The notes under the pieces: generated by a model
Told to the model about the DNA's origin: nothing
Database searches by the model: none
What the model saw: only the letters and a program-made list of their open reading frames with translations
Part shown: positions 23,329 through 32,165 of the stretch, piece after piece
Layout of the letters: every line of letters begins with the position of its first letter
Numbering within the stretch: position 1 is the first letter of the stretch
NCBI GenBank assembly: GCA_904420215.1
Contig: CAJFUR010000097.1
Coordinates: forward strand, 1-32,487
Source: an uncultured Eggerthellaceae bacterium
GTDB lineage: Bacteria > Actinomycetota > Coriobacteriia > Coriobacteriales > Eggerthellaceae
Reading direction: 5' to 3'
DNA: 32,487 nt
Translations under genes and position numbers: made by a program

Positions 23329-25803
23329 ATGAAGCACGACAAGGAAGCAGGGGTTTCAAGACGCACCTTCGTCGGAGGATCGGCAATAGCGGCAATCGCC
23401 GCCGTTGCATCCGCCGGTGGGGCGTCCAGCCTCTTCGGCTGCGCGCCCAAGCAGAACACGGACGAGCCAGCCGAGGAAACGGGCGGAGTCTATGCCAACG
23501 AAATCCCCGAGGAAGGCGAGGTCATATGGCAGAGTTGCTGCCATTGCGGCTTCACCGGCTGCCCCATCAAGTGCCATGTCGTCGATGGCACGCTGCGCTG
23601 GATAGACAACGACACTGACGGCGATCCCGAGTTCGGAGGCATAGCGTTCAGGTCCTGCCTGAAGGCCCGCTCGATACGCAAATGGATCAACAGCCCCGAG
23701 CGTCTCAAGTACCCCATGAAGCGCGTGGGGAAGCGCGGCAGCGGGGAGTTCGAGCGCATCAGCTGGGACGAAGCGCTCGACATCATCGCCGAGAAATGGC
23801 AGTACACCCTCGAGAAGTACGGCCCCGAAGCGTTCTTCAATTGCGCCACGGGAACGCGCAACTACCCCGTCCAGCGCCTCATGAACCTCACGGGAGGCCA
23901 TCTCGGCACCATCAACTCCGAATCGAACGGGCAGATCGCGCAGACCGTGAACTACCTGTTCGGCATGGATCCCGAAAACTTCGACTGCGCAGGAGGCCTC
24001 GGCAGCCACACGGCCGCCATCAAAGACGCGGACTGCGGCATATTCTTCGGATGCGGGTCGGGCGAATCGCGCATGTGCGGCATGGGGGAAGTGTACGAGG
24101 CGATGAAGGCGCGCGAGGCGGGCATTCCCATCGCGTTCGTCGATTATCGGCTCGGCGAGGGATCCTCGGGAAACCCCGACGAATGGTTCCCCATCTATCC
24201 CGGAACGGACGGGGCGCTCGCAAGCGCCATGGCCTACGTCATCATCAGCGAAGGCAAGCACGACAAGGAATTCCTCGACAAATACGCGATAGGCTTCGAC
24301 GCGGACACCATGCCGGCAAGCGCCCCGGCCAATTCCTCCTACATGGACTACATCATGGGCACGGGCTACGACATGGTTCCCAAGACCCCCGAATGGGCCG
24401 CGCCCATCTGCGGGCTTCCCTCCGAGAAGATAGAGTATCTGGCCCATTTCATCACCGACCATGAAACGTGCTACATCACGCAGGGCTACGGCCCCCAGCG
24501 CCACCACAACGGGGAGTGGAATGCGGCGGCCATTGCGGCGCTTTCCGTCATCACCGGCAATGTGGGACGCGCCGGCACCTGTCCCGGACTCAACGGCAAG
24601 GGCATGAACCTGAATTACGACGGCGGCATGTGGAACAGCGTACCCATTGGCAACAATCCGGTCACGAAGAAGATATCAATCTCCGGGCGCTTCAACGCCA
24701 TCGACCATCCCCTCGAGATGACGGCACTCACGGACGGCATCACCGGAGGCGACAAGCTTGAAGTGGGCATCAAGTTCATGGTGCTCTACGAAGCCGGCTG
24801 CTTCGGCAACTCCAGCTCCGATCTCAATTGGGCGGCAACCATTCTGGAAGACGAATCGAAATGCGAATTCATCCTGGGTTGCGACGTCATCATGTCCACG
24901 TCGTTGCCCTACTGCGACGTCATCCTGCCCGACCTCATGTACCAGGAGCGCATGAACTTCGTCGCCACCACCACCGCCGGGTCTGCCTATGGGTTCATTT
25001 TCGGCAAGCCCGTCCAAGAGCCCCAGTTCGAATGCCGCCTTTCTTACGACTGGTGCGCCGACCTCGCCGAGCGCCTGGGCCTGCGCGACGAGTTCACGGA
25101 AGGCCGCACGTGGGAGGAATGGATGAAGGAGCGCTACGAGACGTACAGCCGCCCTTCGGCTCCCCACGGCAACGCCCCTTCGTTCGAAGAAGGGCTTGAA
25201 ATGGGATTCTGGCGCGACCCCGAACCCGCCGAACCCTACATTGCCCTGCAACCCTACGTCGATGACCCCGAGGGTCGCCCGCGCACCACGCCGTCCGGCA
25301 AGATCGAGCTTTACTCGGAACGTTTGGCGACCATTCGCGACACGTGGACGTTCCACAACGGCGACCGCGACGTGATCCGCCCCGTTCCCAGCTACTTCCC
25401 CGAGATAGAAGGCGTCGAGGACGTCAACGACACTTATCCTCTCATGTTCGCCACATGGAAGGCGAAGAACCAGTTCCACAGCCGCTACCAAGTCATCGAG
25501 GAGCTCCAGCAGGCTTGCCGCCACTGCCTCTGGATCAACCCCATCGACGCCGAGGAGCGGGGAATCGCAAACGGAGACATGCTCACTGTCTTCAACGACC
25601 GCGGAACCGTCCAGATCGAGGCCCGCGTGACGGCCCGCATCATGCCGGGCGTCGTCGGCATGCCCCACGCGCACAGGCGGGAAATGGTCGATGGCGTAGA
25701 CATGGGCGCCAACGCCAACACGCTCACCGGGCACCACTGGTCACCCATTTCGAAAAACTGCCCTTCCACGGGCTCGACGCTCGTTCAAGTGAAGAAAGCC
25801 TAA
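23329..25803 (+). CDS. Tat-exported molybdopterin oxidoreductase, DMSO reductase family catalytic subunit
   Basis: This 824-residue enzyme would carry bis-MGD molybdenum (or tungsten) and one Fe-S cluster and act outside the cell membrane as a respiratory reductase. The twin-arginine leader is SRRTFVGGSAIAAIAAV with a Cys (FGCAP) near residue 38. The mature start has cysteines 70, 71, 73, 78 and 82 (CCHCGFTGCPIKC) and later RSCLKAR (Cys110) for the 4Fe-4S cluster. NLTGGHLGTINSESNGQIAQ (about 185-205) is where a serine ligand to Mo is expected. Its C-terminal domain (about 700 onward) is the usual MGD-binding fold. The electron acceptor cannot be told from sequence. It forms an operon with a DmsB-like protein and a chaperone. 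Confidence 0.93.
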   Translation: MKHDKEAGVSRRTFVGGSAIAAIAAVASAGGASSLFGCAPKQNTDEPAEETGGVYANEIPEEGEVIWQSCCHCGFTGCPIKCHVVDGTLRWIDNDTDGDPEFGGIAFRSCLKARSIRKWINSPERLKYPMKRVGKRGSGEFERISWDEALDIIAEKWQYTLEKYGPEAFFNCATGTRNYPVQRLMNLTGGHLGTINSESNGQIAQTVNYLFGMDPENFDCAGGLGSHTAAIKDADCGIFFGCGSGESRMCGMGEVYEAMKAREAGIPIAFVDYRLGEGSSGNPDEWFPIYPGTDGALASAMAYVIISEGKHDKEFLDKYAIGFDADTMPASAPANSSYMDYIMGTGYDMVPKTPEWAAPICGLPSEKIEYLAHFITDHETCYITQGYGPQRHHNGEWNAAAIAALSVITGNVGRAGTCPGLNGKGMNLNYDGGMWNSVPIGNNPVTKKISISGRFNAIDHPLEMTALTDGITGGDKLEVGIKFMVLYEAGCFGNSSSDLNWAATILEDESKCEFILGCDVIMSTSLPYCDVILPDLMYQERMNFVATTTAGSAYGFIFGKPVQEPQFECRLSYDWCADLAERLGLRDEFTEGRTWEEWMKERYETYSRPSAPHGNAPSFEEGLEMGFWRDPEPAEPYIALQPYVDDPEGRPRTTPSGKIELYSERLATIRDTWTFHNGDRDVIRPVPSYFPEIEGVEDVNDTYPLMFATWKAKNQFHSRYQVIEELQQACRHCLWINPIDAEERGIANGDMLTVFNDRGTVQIEARVTARIMPGVVGMPHAHRREMVDGVDMGANANTLTGHHWSPISKNCPSTGSTLVQVKKA

Positions 25804-25812
25804 GGAGACGCC

Positions 25813-26439
25813 ATGACGCAATACGGATTCTATTTCGACTCGTCGCGCTGCACGGGGTGCAAAACCTGCGAGCTCGTATGCAAGGACTACCACGACCTTG
25901 GCCCGGAGATCCTTTTTCGCCGCGTCTACGACTACGAGGGAGGCACGTGGGAAAAGACCGACGAAGGCGCATGGAACGCAGCGGCCTTCAACTACCACGT
26001 GGCCGTTTCGTGCAACCACTGCGACGAACCCGCCTGCGTGGCCAACTGCCCCACGGGAGCGATGCAGAAGGACGAGGAGACGGGACTCGTGAACACCGAC
26101 CCGCAGGTCTGCATAGGGTGCGGAACCTGCCGGAACTCGTGCCCCTATGACGCGCCGCGCATCGACGCCAATTCGAAAGTATCCCGCAAGTGCGACGGAT
26201 GCCTCGCCCACGTGCGGGAAGGCATGGAGCCCCTGTGCGTGGGCGCCTGCCCGTTGAGGGCGCTCGAGTTCGGGCCCATCGAAGACCTGCGCGAAAAGCA
26301 TGGGGACCTTGCCCAGATTCCGCCCCTGCCAGAGCCGACGACCCTTCCGAACCTCGTGATCGGCTCGTGCCAAGCCGTCGATTCGGACATCTACGACCTC
26401 GACCAGGGGTATGTGGCCAATCCGCTCGAAGTGGAGTGA
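25813..26439 (+). CDS. DmsB-like four-cluster ferredoxin subunit
   Basis: The 208-residue protein carries four cysteine groups of the DmsB/NrfC type: CTGCKTCELVC, CNHCDEPACVANCP, CIGCGTCRNSCP and CDGC...CVGACP. It would pass electrons between a quinol-oxidising partner and the catalytic subunit. It has no leader, as expected when it is carried out with the Tat-exported partner. It starts nine bases after the catalytic gene, with TAAGGAG as ribosome site. No DmsC-type membrane anchor gene follows, so the complex either docks on an anchor encoded elsewhere or takes electrons from a soluble donor. Confidence 0.95.
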   Translation: MTQYGFYFDSSRCTGCKTCELVCKDYHDLGPEILFRRVYDYEGGTWEKTDEGAWNAAAFNYHVAVSCNHCDEPACVANCPTGAMQKDEETGLVNTDPQVCIGCGTCRNSCPYDAPRIDANSKVSRKCDGCLAHVREGMEPLCVGACPLRALEFGPIEDLREKHGDLAQIPPLPEPTTLPNLVIGSCQAVDSDIYDLDQGYVANPLEVE

Positions 26440-26443
26440 GACT

Positions 26444-27055
26444 ATGGAAACCGGGCTGGACAATGCGGGTTCGGCCGCCATGTTTCTGGGGGTTTTGCTC
26501 ATGCAAAGCCCCCAGAACGATGCCGTGGCCGAAGCCATCGAGGGGCTTTTCGAACTCGATCTGGAAAAAGAATGGCCTTACGGGTCGCGCGGGGAATTGC
26601 GCGACGTCGCAGCGCTGCTCGAGGACGCCCGTGCGCTGTCGCTCCGCGACCTCGACAGGGAATTCCACCACCTGTTCGTGGGGCCGCAACATCTCGAAGC
26701 GCCGCCGTGGGGTTCCGTCTACCTCGATGCGGAGGCGGTCGTGTTCGGAGATTCCTGCAAAGACCTCGTGCGCTGGATGCGCAGGCATGGCATCGCCCTG
26801 CACGAAGGCGCCAGCAGGGAGCCTGCCGACCAGATTGGGCGCATGCTCGTCCTGCTTAGCTGGATCTGCCGCAACGATCCGTCCCTTCTGGACGAGTATC
26901 TGCAGCGCCATCTCCTCACATGGGCGCCCACGTATCTAGAACGTTTGCAGGGAGCCGCCAGCGGCCCTTTCTATCGCGCGGTAGCCAAACTGGCCGCCCT
27001 CACGCTCGAGGGCATCAATGCGCAAAGCATCAATGCGCAAAGAAACGCCGTATGA
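26444..27055 (+). CDS. TorD/DmsD-family redox enzyme maturation chaperone
   Basis: The ATG at 26444, four bases past the Fe-S subunit stop, is preferred to the track start inside that gene; a GTGGAGTGAG stretch offers a ribosome site. The 203-residue, all-helical product has the family signature REFHHLFVGP (about 68-77) and EPADQIGRML (about 127-136, usually ExDH). Such proteins bind the Tat leader and the apo form of the catalytic subunit until the molybdenum cofactor is loaded. It belongs to the Mo-enzyme operon. The His of the usual EPDDH motif is Gln here. The C-terminus ends in a tandem duplication giving INAQSINAQR. Confidence 0.9.
   Translation: METGLDNAGSAAMFLGVLLMQSPQNDAVAEAIEGLFELDLEKEWPYGSRGELRDVAALLEDARALSLRDLDREFHHLFVGPQHLEAPPWGSVYLDAEAVVFGDSCKDLVRWMRRHGIALHEGASREPADQIGRMLVLLSWICRNDPSLLDEYLQRHLLTWAPTYLERLQGAASGPFYRAVAKLAALTLEGINAQSINAQRNAV
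27012..27041 (+). repeat. Perfect 15-bp tandem duplication at the chaperone C-terminus
   Basis: GCATCAATGCGCAAA occurs twice in direct succession just before the stop codon, adding five in-frame residues. It is probably a recent slippage product with no effect on the fold. Confidence 0.85.
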
Positions 27056-27059
27056 ATAG

Positions 27060-27093
27060 CGGAAGGGGCTGGCAAACCAGCCGGCCCCTTCCG
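27060..27093. terminator. Hairpin terminator between the Mo-enzyme operon and the convergent YhgE genes
   Basis: CGGAAGGGGC (27060-27069) pairs with GCCCCTTCCG (27084-27093). An alternative inner stem GGCTGG-CAAA-CCAGCC extends the structure. It begins five bases after the chaperone stop and lies just past the end of the opposite-strand YhgE gene, so it may serve both. A T-run is lacking. Confidence 0.65.
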
Positions 27094-27121
27094 TTCCAAC
27101 CCGCAGTCCGCCCGCTCGGCC

Positions 27122-29308
27122 CTACCCCACCAGCTTCGACGACTCCACCCGCTCCACGTACCATGCCATGAAGCGGGCGAACGGCTTGCGCAGGGCAAGC
27201 CCGATGACCGCGGCCGGAATCAGGAAAAGCGCGAGCAGCCCCATCTCCACCCAGAAGTCGTTGTGGTACGTGCCGAACATGGCGGCGCGCAGGGCGTTGA
27301 CCACGTGCGTGGCGGGCAGCCACGGGCTGATCGCCTGAACGAACGGGGGCAGGAGCTGCAGCGGGTACGAACCCCCGCAGCCGGTCACCTGCACCACCAG
27401 CAGCAGCACCGCCACCGCCTTGCCCAAGTTGGCGAAAGCCGCCACCAACGCGTAGATCAAGAAGGAGAACACCACGCCGGCAAGCCAGAAGCACATCATG
27501 AACAGCAGCGGATGCGCCACCTGCACCTGCAAAAACAGCCAGTTGCCCAGCCCCATGAGCGTCGTCTGCGCCAGCGACAGCAGCGCCATCACGCCGAAAT
27601 GCCCCAAGAACAGCTCGCGCGGCTTCGGGTCGCGCAGGGCCTCCCTCGTGCGCGGCGACACCGTCGGCTTCACGGCCACCAGAATGAGCAGCGAGCCGAT
27701 GAACAGCGCCAGCGCGGTGTACAGCGGCGCCATGGCCGACCCGAAGTTGGCCACGGGGAAAACCGCCACGCGGTCGATGCCCACCGGGGCGGCAATCGCC
27801 TTCGAAAGCGCCTGCACGTCCGACCCCAGCACCTGCCGCACCGCGTCCGCGTCCCCCGACGCAAGCGCCACGTCCACGCCGTCCGCCAACTCCCGCAGCT
27901 GCGACGCGGCGGCGCGCAGCTGCTGCACCGCCTCGTCAAGCGTGCATTCGGCCTCCCCCAGAAGCGCCGAAGCCGACCCTGCCGCGTCGGCCAGCCCCGC
28001 GCCGGAGGCGCGCACGCCCTCCATGCCCACGCCTGCGCCCTCCGCAAGGCTTGCCACCTCGCCGGCAAGCCGCTCCATGCTCGGGCGCACGGTGGCGTCG
28101 AACTCGGCCTGCAACTCCGCGGCGCCGGCCCGGGCCTGCGCAAGCGCGTCTCTTATCTCCCGATGCTGCGCCTGCACGTCGCCGTTTTGCGCCTCCAGCC
28201 TGTCGGCGGCGTCGCGCAGGCTGCCGCCCATGTCCTCCATCAGGTCCGCCACGGCCCTAGCCCGGGAGACCGCCGCGTCGATGGCGGCGCGGTCTTCCTC
28301 GGGCACTTGCCCGCGCAGGGCCTCCAGCGCATCGGCGAGGTCGCGGTAGCGGCCGGCCTGCGCCGCAAGCGCGTCGGCCTGCGAGCGCATCTGCGCCACG
28401 GCCTCGGCCGACCCCGAAGACGCGGCGTCGAACAGCCCATCCACGGCGTCTTCCAACGCATCGAGGCTTCCGCTTCCCGCCGCAAGGGCCGCCGAGAGGT
28501 CGTCGGCCGACTGCTTCAGCACGTCGGCCATCGAGGCGACCGCCTGCACGCCCTGCAAGGCGGCCTCGCCCCCGTCGCCCAGCCGGCCCTGCGCCTCTTC
28601 CGCAAGGCGCGCCGTGTCGCCCACGAGCGCCTGCGACGTTTCGGCAAGCGAGGCGTACAGTTCCAGCACGTCCGCCGCCCGGTCCATGTCGTCGCCCATC
28701 TCCCGCACGTGGGACGCCACCTCGGCGATGCGCCCCTCGGCGCCGGAATCCTCGGCGTAGCGGGAAAGCGACTCGGCCATGCCGAGGGAAATCTCGGAAA
28801 GCGTTTCCACGAACACCTGGTTGACCTGATACGACACGGTGTCGGCACCTTGGTCGGTTATCTTCGGGGAAATGGCGTTCTTCTTCTCGTTCACGTAGTA
28901 GACGATGCTCGCGCGCTGCGCGTCCTTTTGGTAGAACGTGAGCATGTCGCGGCTGAAGTTGCGGGGGATGACCACCGCCGCGTAGTAGCGCCCCGACCGC
29001 GCGCCGTCCACCGCGTCCTCCTCGGTGGTGAACGTCCAGTCTATCTGGTCGTTGGCGCGCAAGGCCGCAATCACCTGGTCGCCAACGTTGACGCGCAGGG
29101 GCATCAGGTCGCTTTCGTAGCCCTCGTCGGTGTTCGCAACCGCCACCTTGAGGTTTCCGGTGTTGTCGAACACGTCCCAGCACGCGAGCACGTTGTACCA
29201 CGCGAAAAGGGAGGGAAGCACCACCAGCCCGATGGCGATGACGACACTCATGGCATTCGCGAACAGGCTTTTGACGTCGCTTTTCACGATGCGCGCAATG
29301 TTATGCAC
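27122..29308 (-). CDS. YhgE/Pip-family membrane protein (second of two)
   Basis: The GTG at 29308 is chosen. GGAGGAGGGCGG lies just upstream, and the protein then begins MHNIARIVKSDVKSLF, the typical YhgE opening. The track start at 29488 is inside the previous gene. The 728-residue product has one N-terminal membrane helix (VVIAIGLVVLPSLFAWYNV), a long extracytoplasmic alanine-rich helical region (about 120-490), and about five C-terminal helices resembling ABC-2 permeases (GHFGVMALLSLAQTTLMGLGNW; FMMCFWLAGVVFSFLIYAL). This is the family of phage-infection protein Pip and of type VII secretion-related YhgE. The function in actinobacteria is unknown. It overlaps the preceding paralogue by 8 bases. 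The pair may form a heteromeric complex. Confidence 0.9.
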   Translation of the reverse strand: MHNIARIVKSDVKSLFANAMSVVIAIGLVVLPSLFAWYNVLACWDVFDNTGNLKVAVANTDEGYESDLMPLRVNVGDQVIAALRANDQIDWTFTTEEDAVDGARSGRYYAAVVIPRNFSRDMLTFYQKDAQRASIVYYVNEKKNAISPKITDQGADTVSYQVNQVFVETLSEISLGMAESLSRYAEDSGAEGRIAEVASHVREMGDDMDRAADVLELYASLAETSQALVGDTARLAEEAQGRLGDGGEAALQGVQAVASMADVLKQSADDLSAALAAGSGSLDALEDAVDGLFDAASSGSAEAVAQMRSQADALAAQAGRYRDLADALEALRGQVPEEDRAAIDAAVSRARAVADLMEDMGGSLRDAADRLEAQNGDVQAQHREIRDALAQARAGAAELQAEFDATVRPSMERLAGEVASLAEGAGVGMEGVRASGAGLADAAGSASALLGEAECTLDEAVQQLRAAASQLRELADGVDVALASGDADAVRQVLGSDVQALSKAIAAPVGIDRVAVFPVANFGSAMAPLYTALALFIGSLLILVAVKPTVSPRTREALRDPKPRELFLGHFGVMALLSLAQTTLMGLGNWLFLQVQVAHPLLFMMCFWLAGVVFSFLIYALVAAFANLGKAVAVLLLVVQVTGCGGSYPLQLLPPFVQAISPWLPATHVVNALRAAMFGTYHNDFWVEMGLLALFLIPAAVIGLALRKPFARFMAWYVERVESSKLVG

Positions 29309-32003
29309 GGCGACCGCCCTCCTCCGGCGCGGGGGGCGCGCACGCCCCGTCCCCTGTCGCAGGCCCGCCTGCCGCCGCAGGCCCCGGCTCGGCCGCATCC
29401 GGTTCGCTGCCCGCAGCACCCGGCCCATCGCCTTCCGCATCCGGCCCGTCGCCGCAGGCGCGCTCCATGGCGTTGCGCCCCATGCCAAGCTCCAGCAGCC
29501 CCTCGTCGGTCATGGCGCCCAGCTTCGCCTGCCGCTCGAAGCCGGCGCGCATGCTTTCCACCACTGCCAGAAACACGAAGACAGCAACCAGCCAGACCAG
29601 CCAGGCGGTCAAAAGCCACACCTTTTCCGCCGGCGTGAGCGCGAAGACGACGGTCAGCGCCACCGGCACCGCAACCCCCAGCGCCACGGAGCCGCGCATC
29701 AGCCGCGGGTACCAGCGCGAGAAGCGCTCGTAGCGCATGCGGAGCCGCTCGCGGTACGCCTCCTTGCCCGCCAGGGCGAAGAACAGCTGCGACAGTCGGT
29801 AGGGGCGTGCCGGAACCTCCACGTCCTCGCCGTTGAACAGGCCGCTTTGCCGCACCTGCGCGGCCACCATACGGTTGACGTTGGCCATGAGCGGCCGCAC
29901 CAGAAGGCCTATGGCCATGAACGCCGCGAAGAACAGCGCGAGCACGCCGAGCGAAGCGGCGTAATGGCTGCCGTAGAACCCGCAAATGGCCTCGCGCATG
30001 GCCCGGATGCCGTAGGTGAACGGCAGGGCCGGATAGACCGCTTGGAAGAACCCCGAGGTCATCTCGATGGGATACAGCCCGGTCGCACCCGGAATCTGCG
30101 CGAACACCAACACGATGCACAGCCCCTTGCCAATGTGCTGCAGCGTGGTCGAAAGCGCGTAGACGATGCTCAGATACGCAAGCGACGCCACCGCCGCCGC
30201 GAAGAACAGCGCCGGGGCGCTGGCGGTTTCCACGCCAATGGCGAGCACGCCCGCACAGCAAATGCACGCCTGCAAAACGGCGAGCACGGCCAGAAGCGCG
30301 AAGCGGCCCAGATAGCGCTGCGTTATGGTCAGGCGCGCCACGCCCTCGTCGTCCACTTCCTGCCGCAGGATGACCATCAGCATGAAGGCGCCGATCCAGA
30401 ACGTGAGGTTCATGAACAGCGGGGCCATGGCCGCCCCGTAGGCGTTGGGCGCGTACAGCCGTTCCGTCACCACTTCGGTCGGCGACCCCATGAAGTCCGC
30501 CACCTTCGCCGCATCCAAGCCGCCCTCTCCCGCCAGCTGCGCCAAGGCGTCGGACGCCCCCAAGGCCGTCACGTCCGTCCGCACGTCCCCAAGGTCTGCC
30601 TCGAGGTCCCCCAGTAGCCCGCCGGTTTGCCCAAGCGCCTCCTTCGCCGTTTTCAGCGTGGCGTCCAGCTGGTCGAGCGCCAGCGACGCCTGCCCCACCA
30701 GCAGCTCCTGCCCCTCCACCGACGCGCCCAGAGACGCGGCGGCGGACGAAAGCTGCGCGAGGCTCTGGTTCAAGGCGGGAACGGCCGTCCCGAAAAGCTC
30801 GTCGGCATACGCCTGCGTGGCCCCGGCGGCCGCCTGCACGGCGGCGTCGAGCGCGTCGCTCGCCTGCCCGATGGACTGGGACAGCCGCTCGGCCTCCTCC
30901 CCCAACTGCGAAAGGCCGTCAAGCGCCTGCTGCGCCTCGCCCGCGCTCGCATCCAAGTCGTCGGCCAAAAGGGCGAGCGCGTCCTTGGCGGGGTCGCCCT
31001 CGGGAAGCGCCTCGGCCAAGCCGCGCACATATGCCGCAAGTGCCTGCTGCTCCTCCACGCACGAGCGCGCCTGCGCAATCGACGCGTCTATGCCCGCACG
31101 CGCCTCGCCGGCGGCCGCCGTCATGTCGGCAATGGCCCCGTGCGCTTTCGTAGACGCGTCGGACACGCCCTGCACGCCCTCGCCCACCGCCGGCACGGCC
31201 ACCTGCGCGAAGTGCGCCAGTTCGGCCTGCAGCTGCGCCGTCAGCTGCGACACGTCCGCAAGCGCGTCGCGGGCGACCTCCAGCTGCGCGCGCGCCGCGT
31301 CCAGCGCGCCTTTGGCGTTCTGCACCTCGCCCTGCGCCCGGTCGGCCGCGTCCGCCACGCCCTCAACCGACGAGCGGGCGCCGCCAACCGCCTGCAGGGC
31401 TTCCTCCACCTGCCGCTGCGCCTGCGAGCGCGCCGCCTCCGCGTCGTCGCGCGCCCCGTCGGCCGCCTCGTCAAGTGCCTTGGCAACCGCATCGCTCACC
31501 GTGGCCACAAACGCGGAGTTGATGGTTTCGTCAAGGGTGGACGCCCCCGTGTCGGTGATCTTCGGCGCAACGGGGCCGGCCTTCTCGTTCACGTAATAGG
31601 TTATCTCCGGCTGCACGAAATCGCCCGTCGTCAGCGAGAGCAGGTGCTCGCTGAAATCGGCGGGGATCACGAACACGGCATAGCTCTCCCCCGACTGCAG
31701 CTGTTCCATGGCGGCTTCGCGATCGGCGAACACCCAGTCCAGCTGATGGTTTTCGCGCAATTCGGCCACAATCATGTCGCCCGCGCGCACCTCGCCGGTC
31801 AGCTCGCTCGACGCGCCCGCGTCCTCGTTCACCACGCACACGCGCAAGTTCCCGGTGTTGGCATAGGGGTCCCAGAAGCCGACCACGTTGTACCACGTGT
31901 ACACCGACGGCAGCACCAGCAGAGCCACGACCACCACCAGCGCGGGCGGCACTTTCAGCAGGCGCAGCACGTCGCGCTTGAACACCCGCCACACGTTGCC
32001 CAT
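29301..32003 (-). CDS. YhgE/Pip-family membrane protein (first of two)
   Basis: The family pattern begins at MGNVWRVFKRDVLRLLK, so the ATG at 32003 (900 residues) is preferred. The track start at 32072 would lie at the predicted transcription start and inside an operator. The N-terminal helix is ALVVVVALLVLPSVYTWYNV. A very long Ala/Gln/Asp-rich coiled region (about 170-510) follows, then about six C-terminal helices including a pair (SVALGVAVPVALTVVFAL; TAWLVWLVAVFVFLAV) not found in its partner. The last 60 residues are a low-complexity Gly/Pro/Ala/Glu tail. Such pairs are common in Coriobacteria and Firmicutes, and drug export or envelope roles have been suggested. No transporter ATPase is seen nearby. 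Confidence 0.9.
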   Translation of the reverse strand: MGNVWRVFKRDVLRLLKVPPALVVVVALLVLPSVYTWYNVVGFWDPYANTGNLRVCVVNEDAGASSELTGEVRAGDMIVAELRENHQLDWVFADREAAMEQLQSGESYAVFVIPADFSEHLLSLTTGDFVQPEITYYVNEKAGPVAPKITDTGASTLDETINSAFVATVSDAVAKALDEAADGARDDAEAARSQAQRQVEEALQAVGGARSSVEGVADAADRAQGEVQNAKGALDAARAQLEVARDALADVSQLTAQLQAELAHFAQVAVPAVGEGVQGVSDASTKAHGAIADMTAAAGEARAGIDASIAQARSCVEEQQALAAYVRGLAEALPEGDPAKDALALLADDLDASAGEAQQALDGLSQLGEEAERLSQSIGQASDALDAAVQAAAGATQAYADELFGTAVPALNQSLAQLSSAAASLGASVEGQELLVGQASLALDQLDATLKTAKEALGQTGGLLGDLEADLGDVRTDVTALGASDALAQLAGEGGLDAAKVADFMGSPTEVVTERLYAPNAYGAAMAPLFMNLTFWIGAFMLMVILRQEVDDEGVARLTITQRYLGRFALLAVLAVLQACICCAGVLAIGVETASAPALFFAAAVASLAYLSIVYALSTTLQHIGKGLCIVLVFAQIPGATGLYPIEMTSGFFQAVYPALPFTYGIRAMREAICGFYGSHYAASLGVLALFFAAFMAIGLLVRPLMANVNRMVAAQVRQSGLFNGEDVEVPARPYRLSQLFFALAGKEAYRERLRMRYERFSRWYPRLMRGSVALGVAVPVALTVVFALTPAEKVWLLTAWLVWLVAVFVFLAVVESMRAGFERQAKLGAMTDEGLLELGMGRNAMERACGDGPDAEGDGPGAAGSEPDAAEPGPAAAGGPATGDGACAPPAPEEGGRRA

Positions 32004-32071
32004 GTTCCCGCGACTTCCCTTCTCCGACGGCTGCCGAAATACCGAACCATGATACTCCTGCCCCGAAGACA

Positions 32072-32108
32072 TGTCAGTCGATCATTGACACTTTTGCGCA
32101 TTTGTCAA
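32072..32108 (-). promoter_or_regulatory. Promoter with overlapping operators for the YhgE pair
   Basis: On the minus strand a perfect -35 TTGACA (32108-32103) is followed after 16 bp by AATGAT (32086-32081). Two dyads share half-sites with it: TTGACA-N12-TGTCAA (32085-32108) and TGTCA-N9-TGACA (32072-32090). A repressor, perhaps of the TetR family that often governs such genes, could block the promoter. No such regulator gene lies in the window. Confidence 0.6.
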
Positions 32109-32130
32109 CGAAAACGAACGCGACAGCGGG

Positions 32131-32146
32131 CGCGTGCGCGCACGCG
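32131..32146. terminator. 16-bp perfect palindrome after the isocitrate dehydrogenase gene
   Basis: CGCGTGCGCGCACGCG reads the same on both strands. It lies about 20 bases past the stop of the isocitrate dehydrogenase gene on the minus strand and before the YhgE promoter. It may end transcription of the former. The stem would need an internal loop, and there is no T-run. Confidence 0.35.
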
Positions 32147-32165
32147 GCGTCGCGGGAGCGCCTCC

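Noticed and set aside
27263-29638. 791-residue plus-strand ORF opposite the YhgE gene
   Set aside because: Arg/His/Gly-rich composition without motifs, exactly antisense to a clear YhgE protein.
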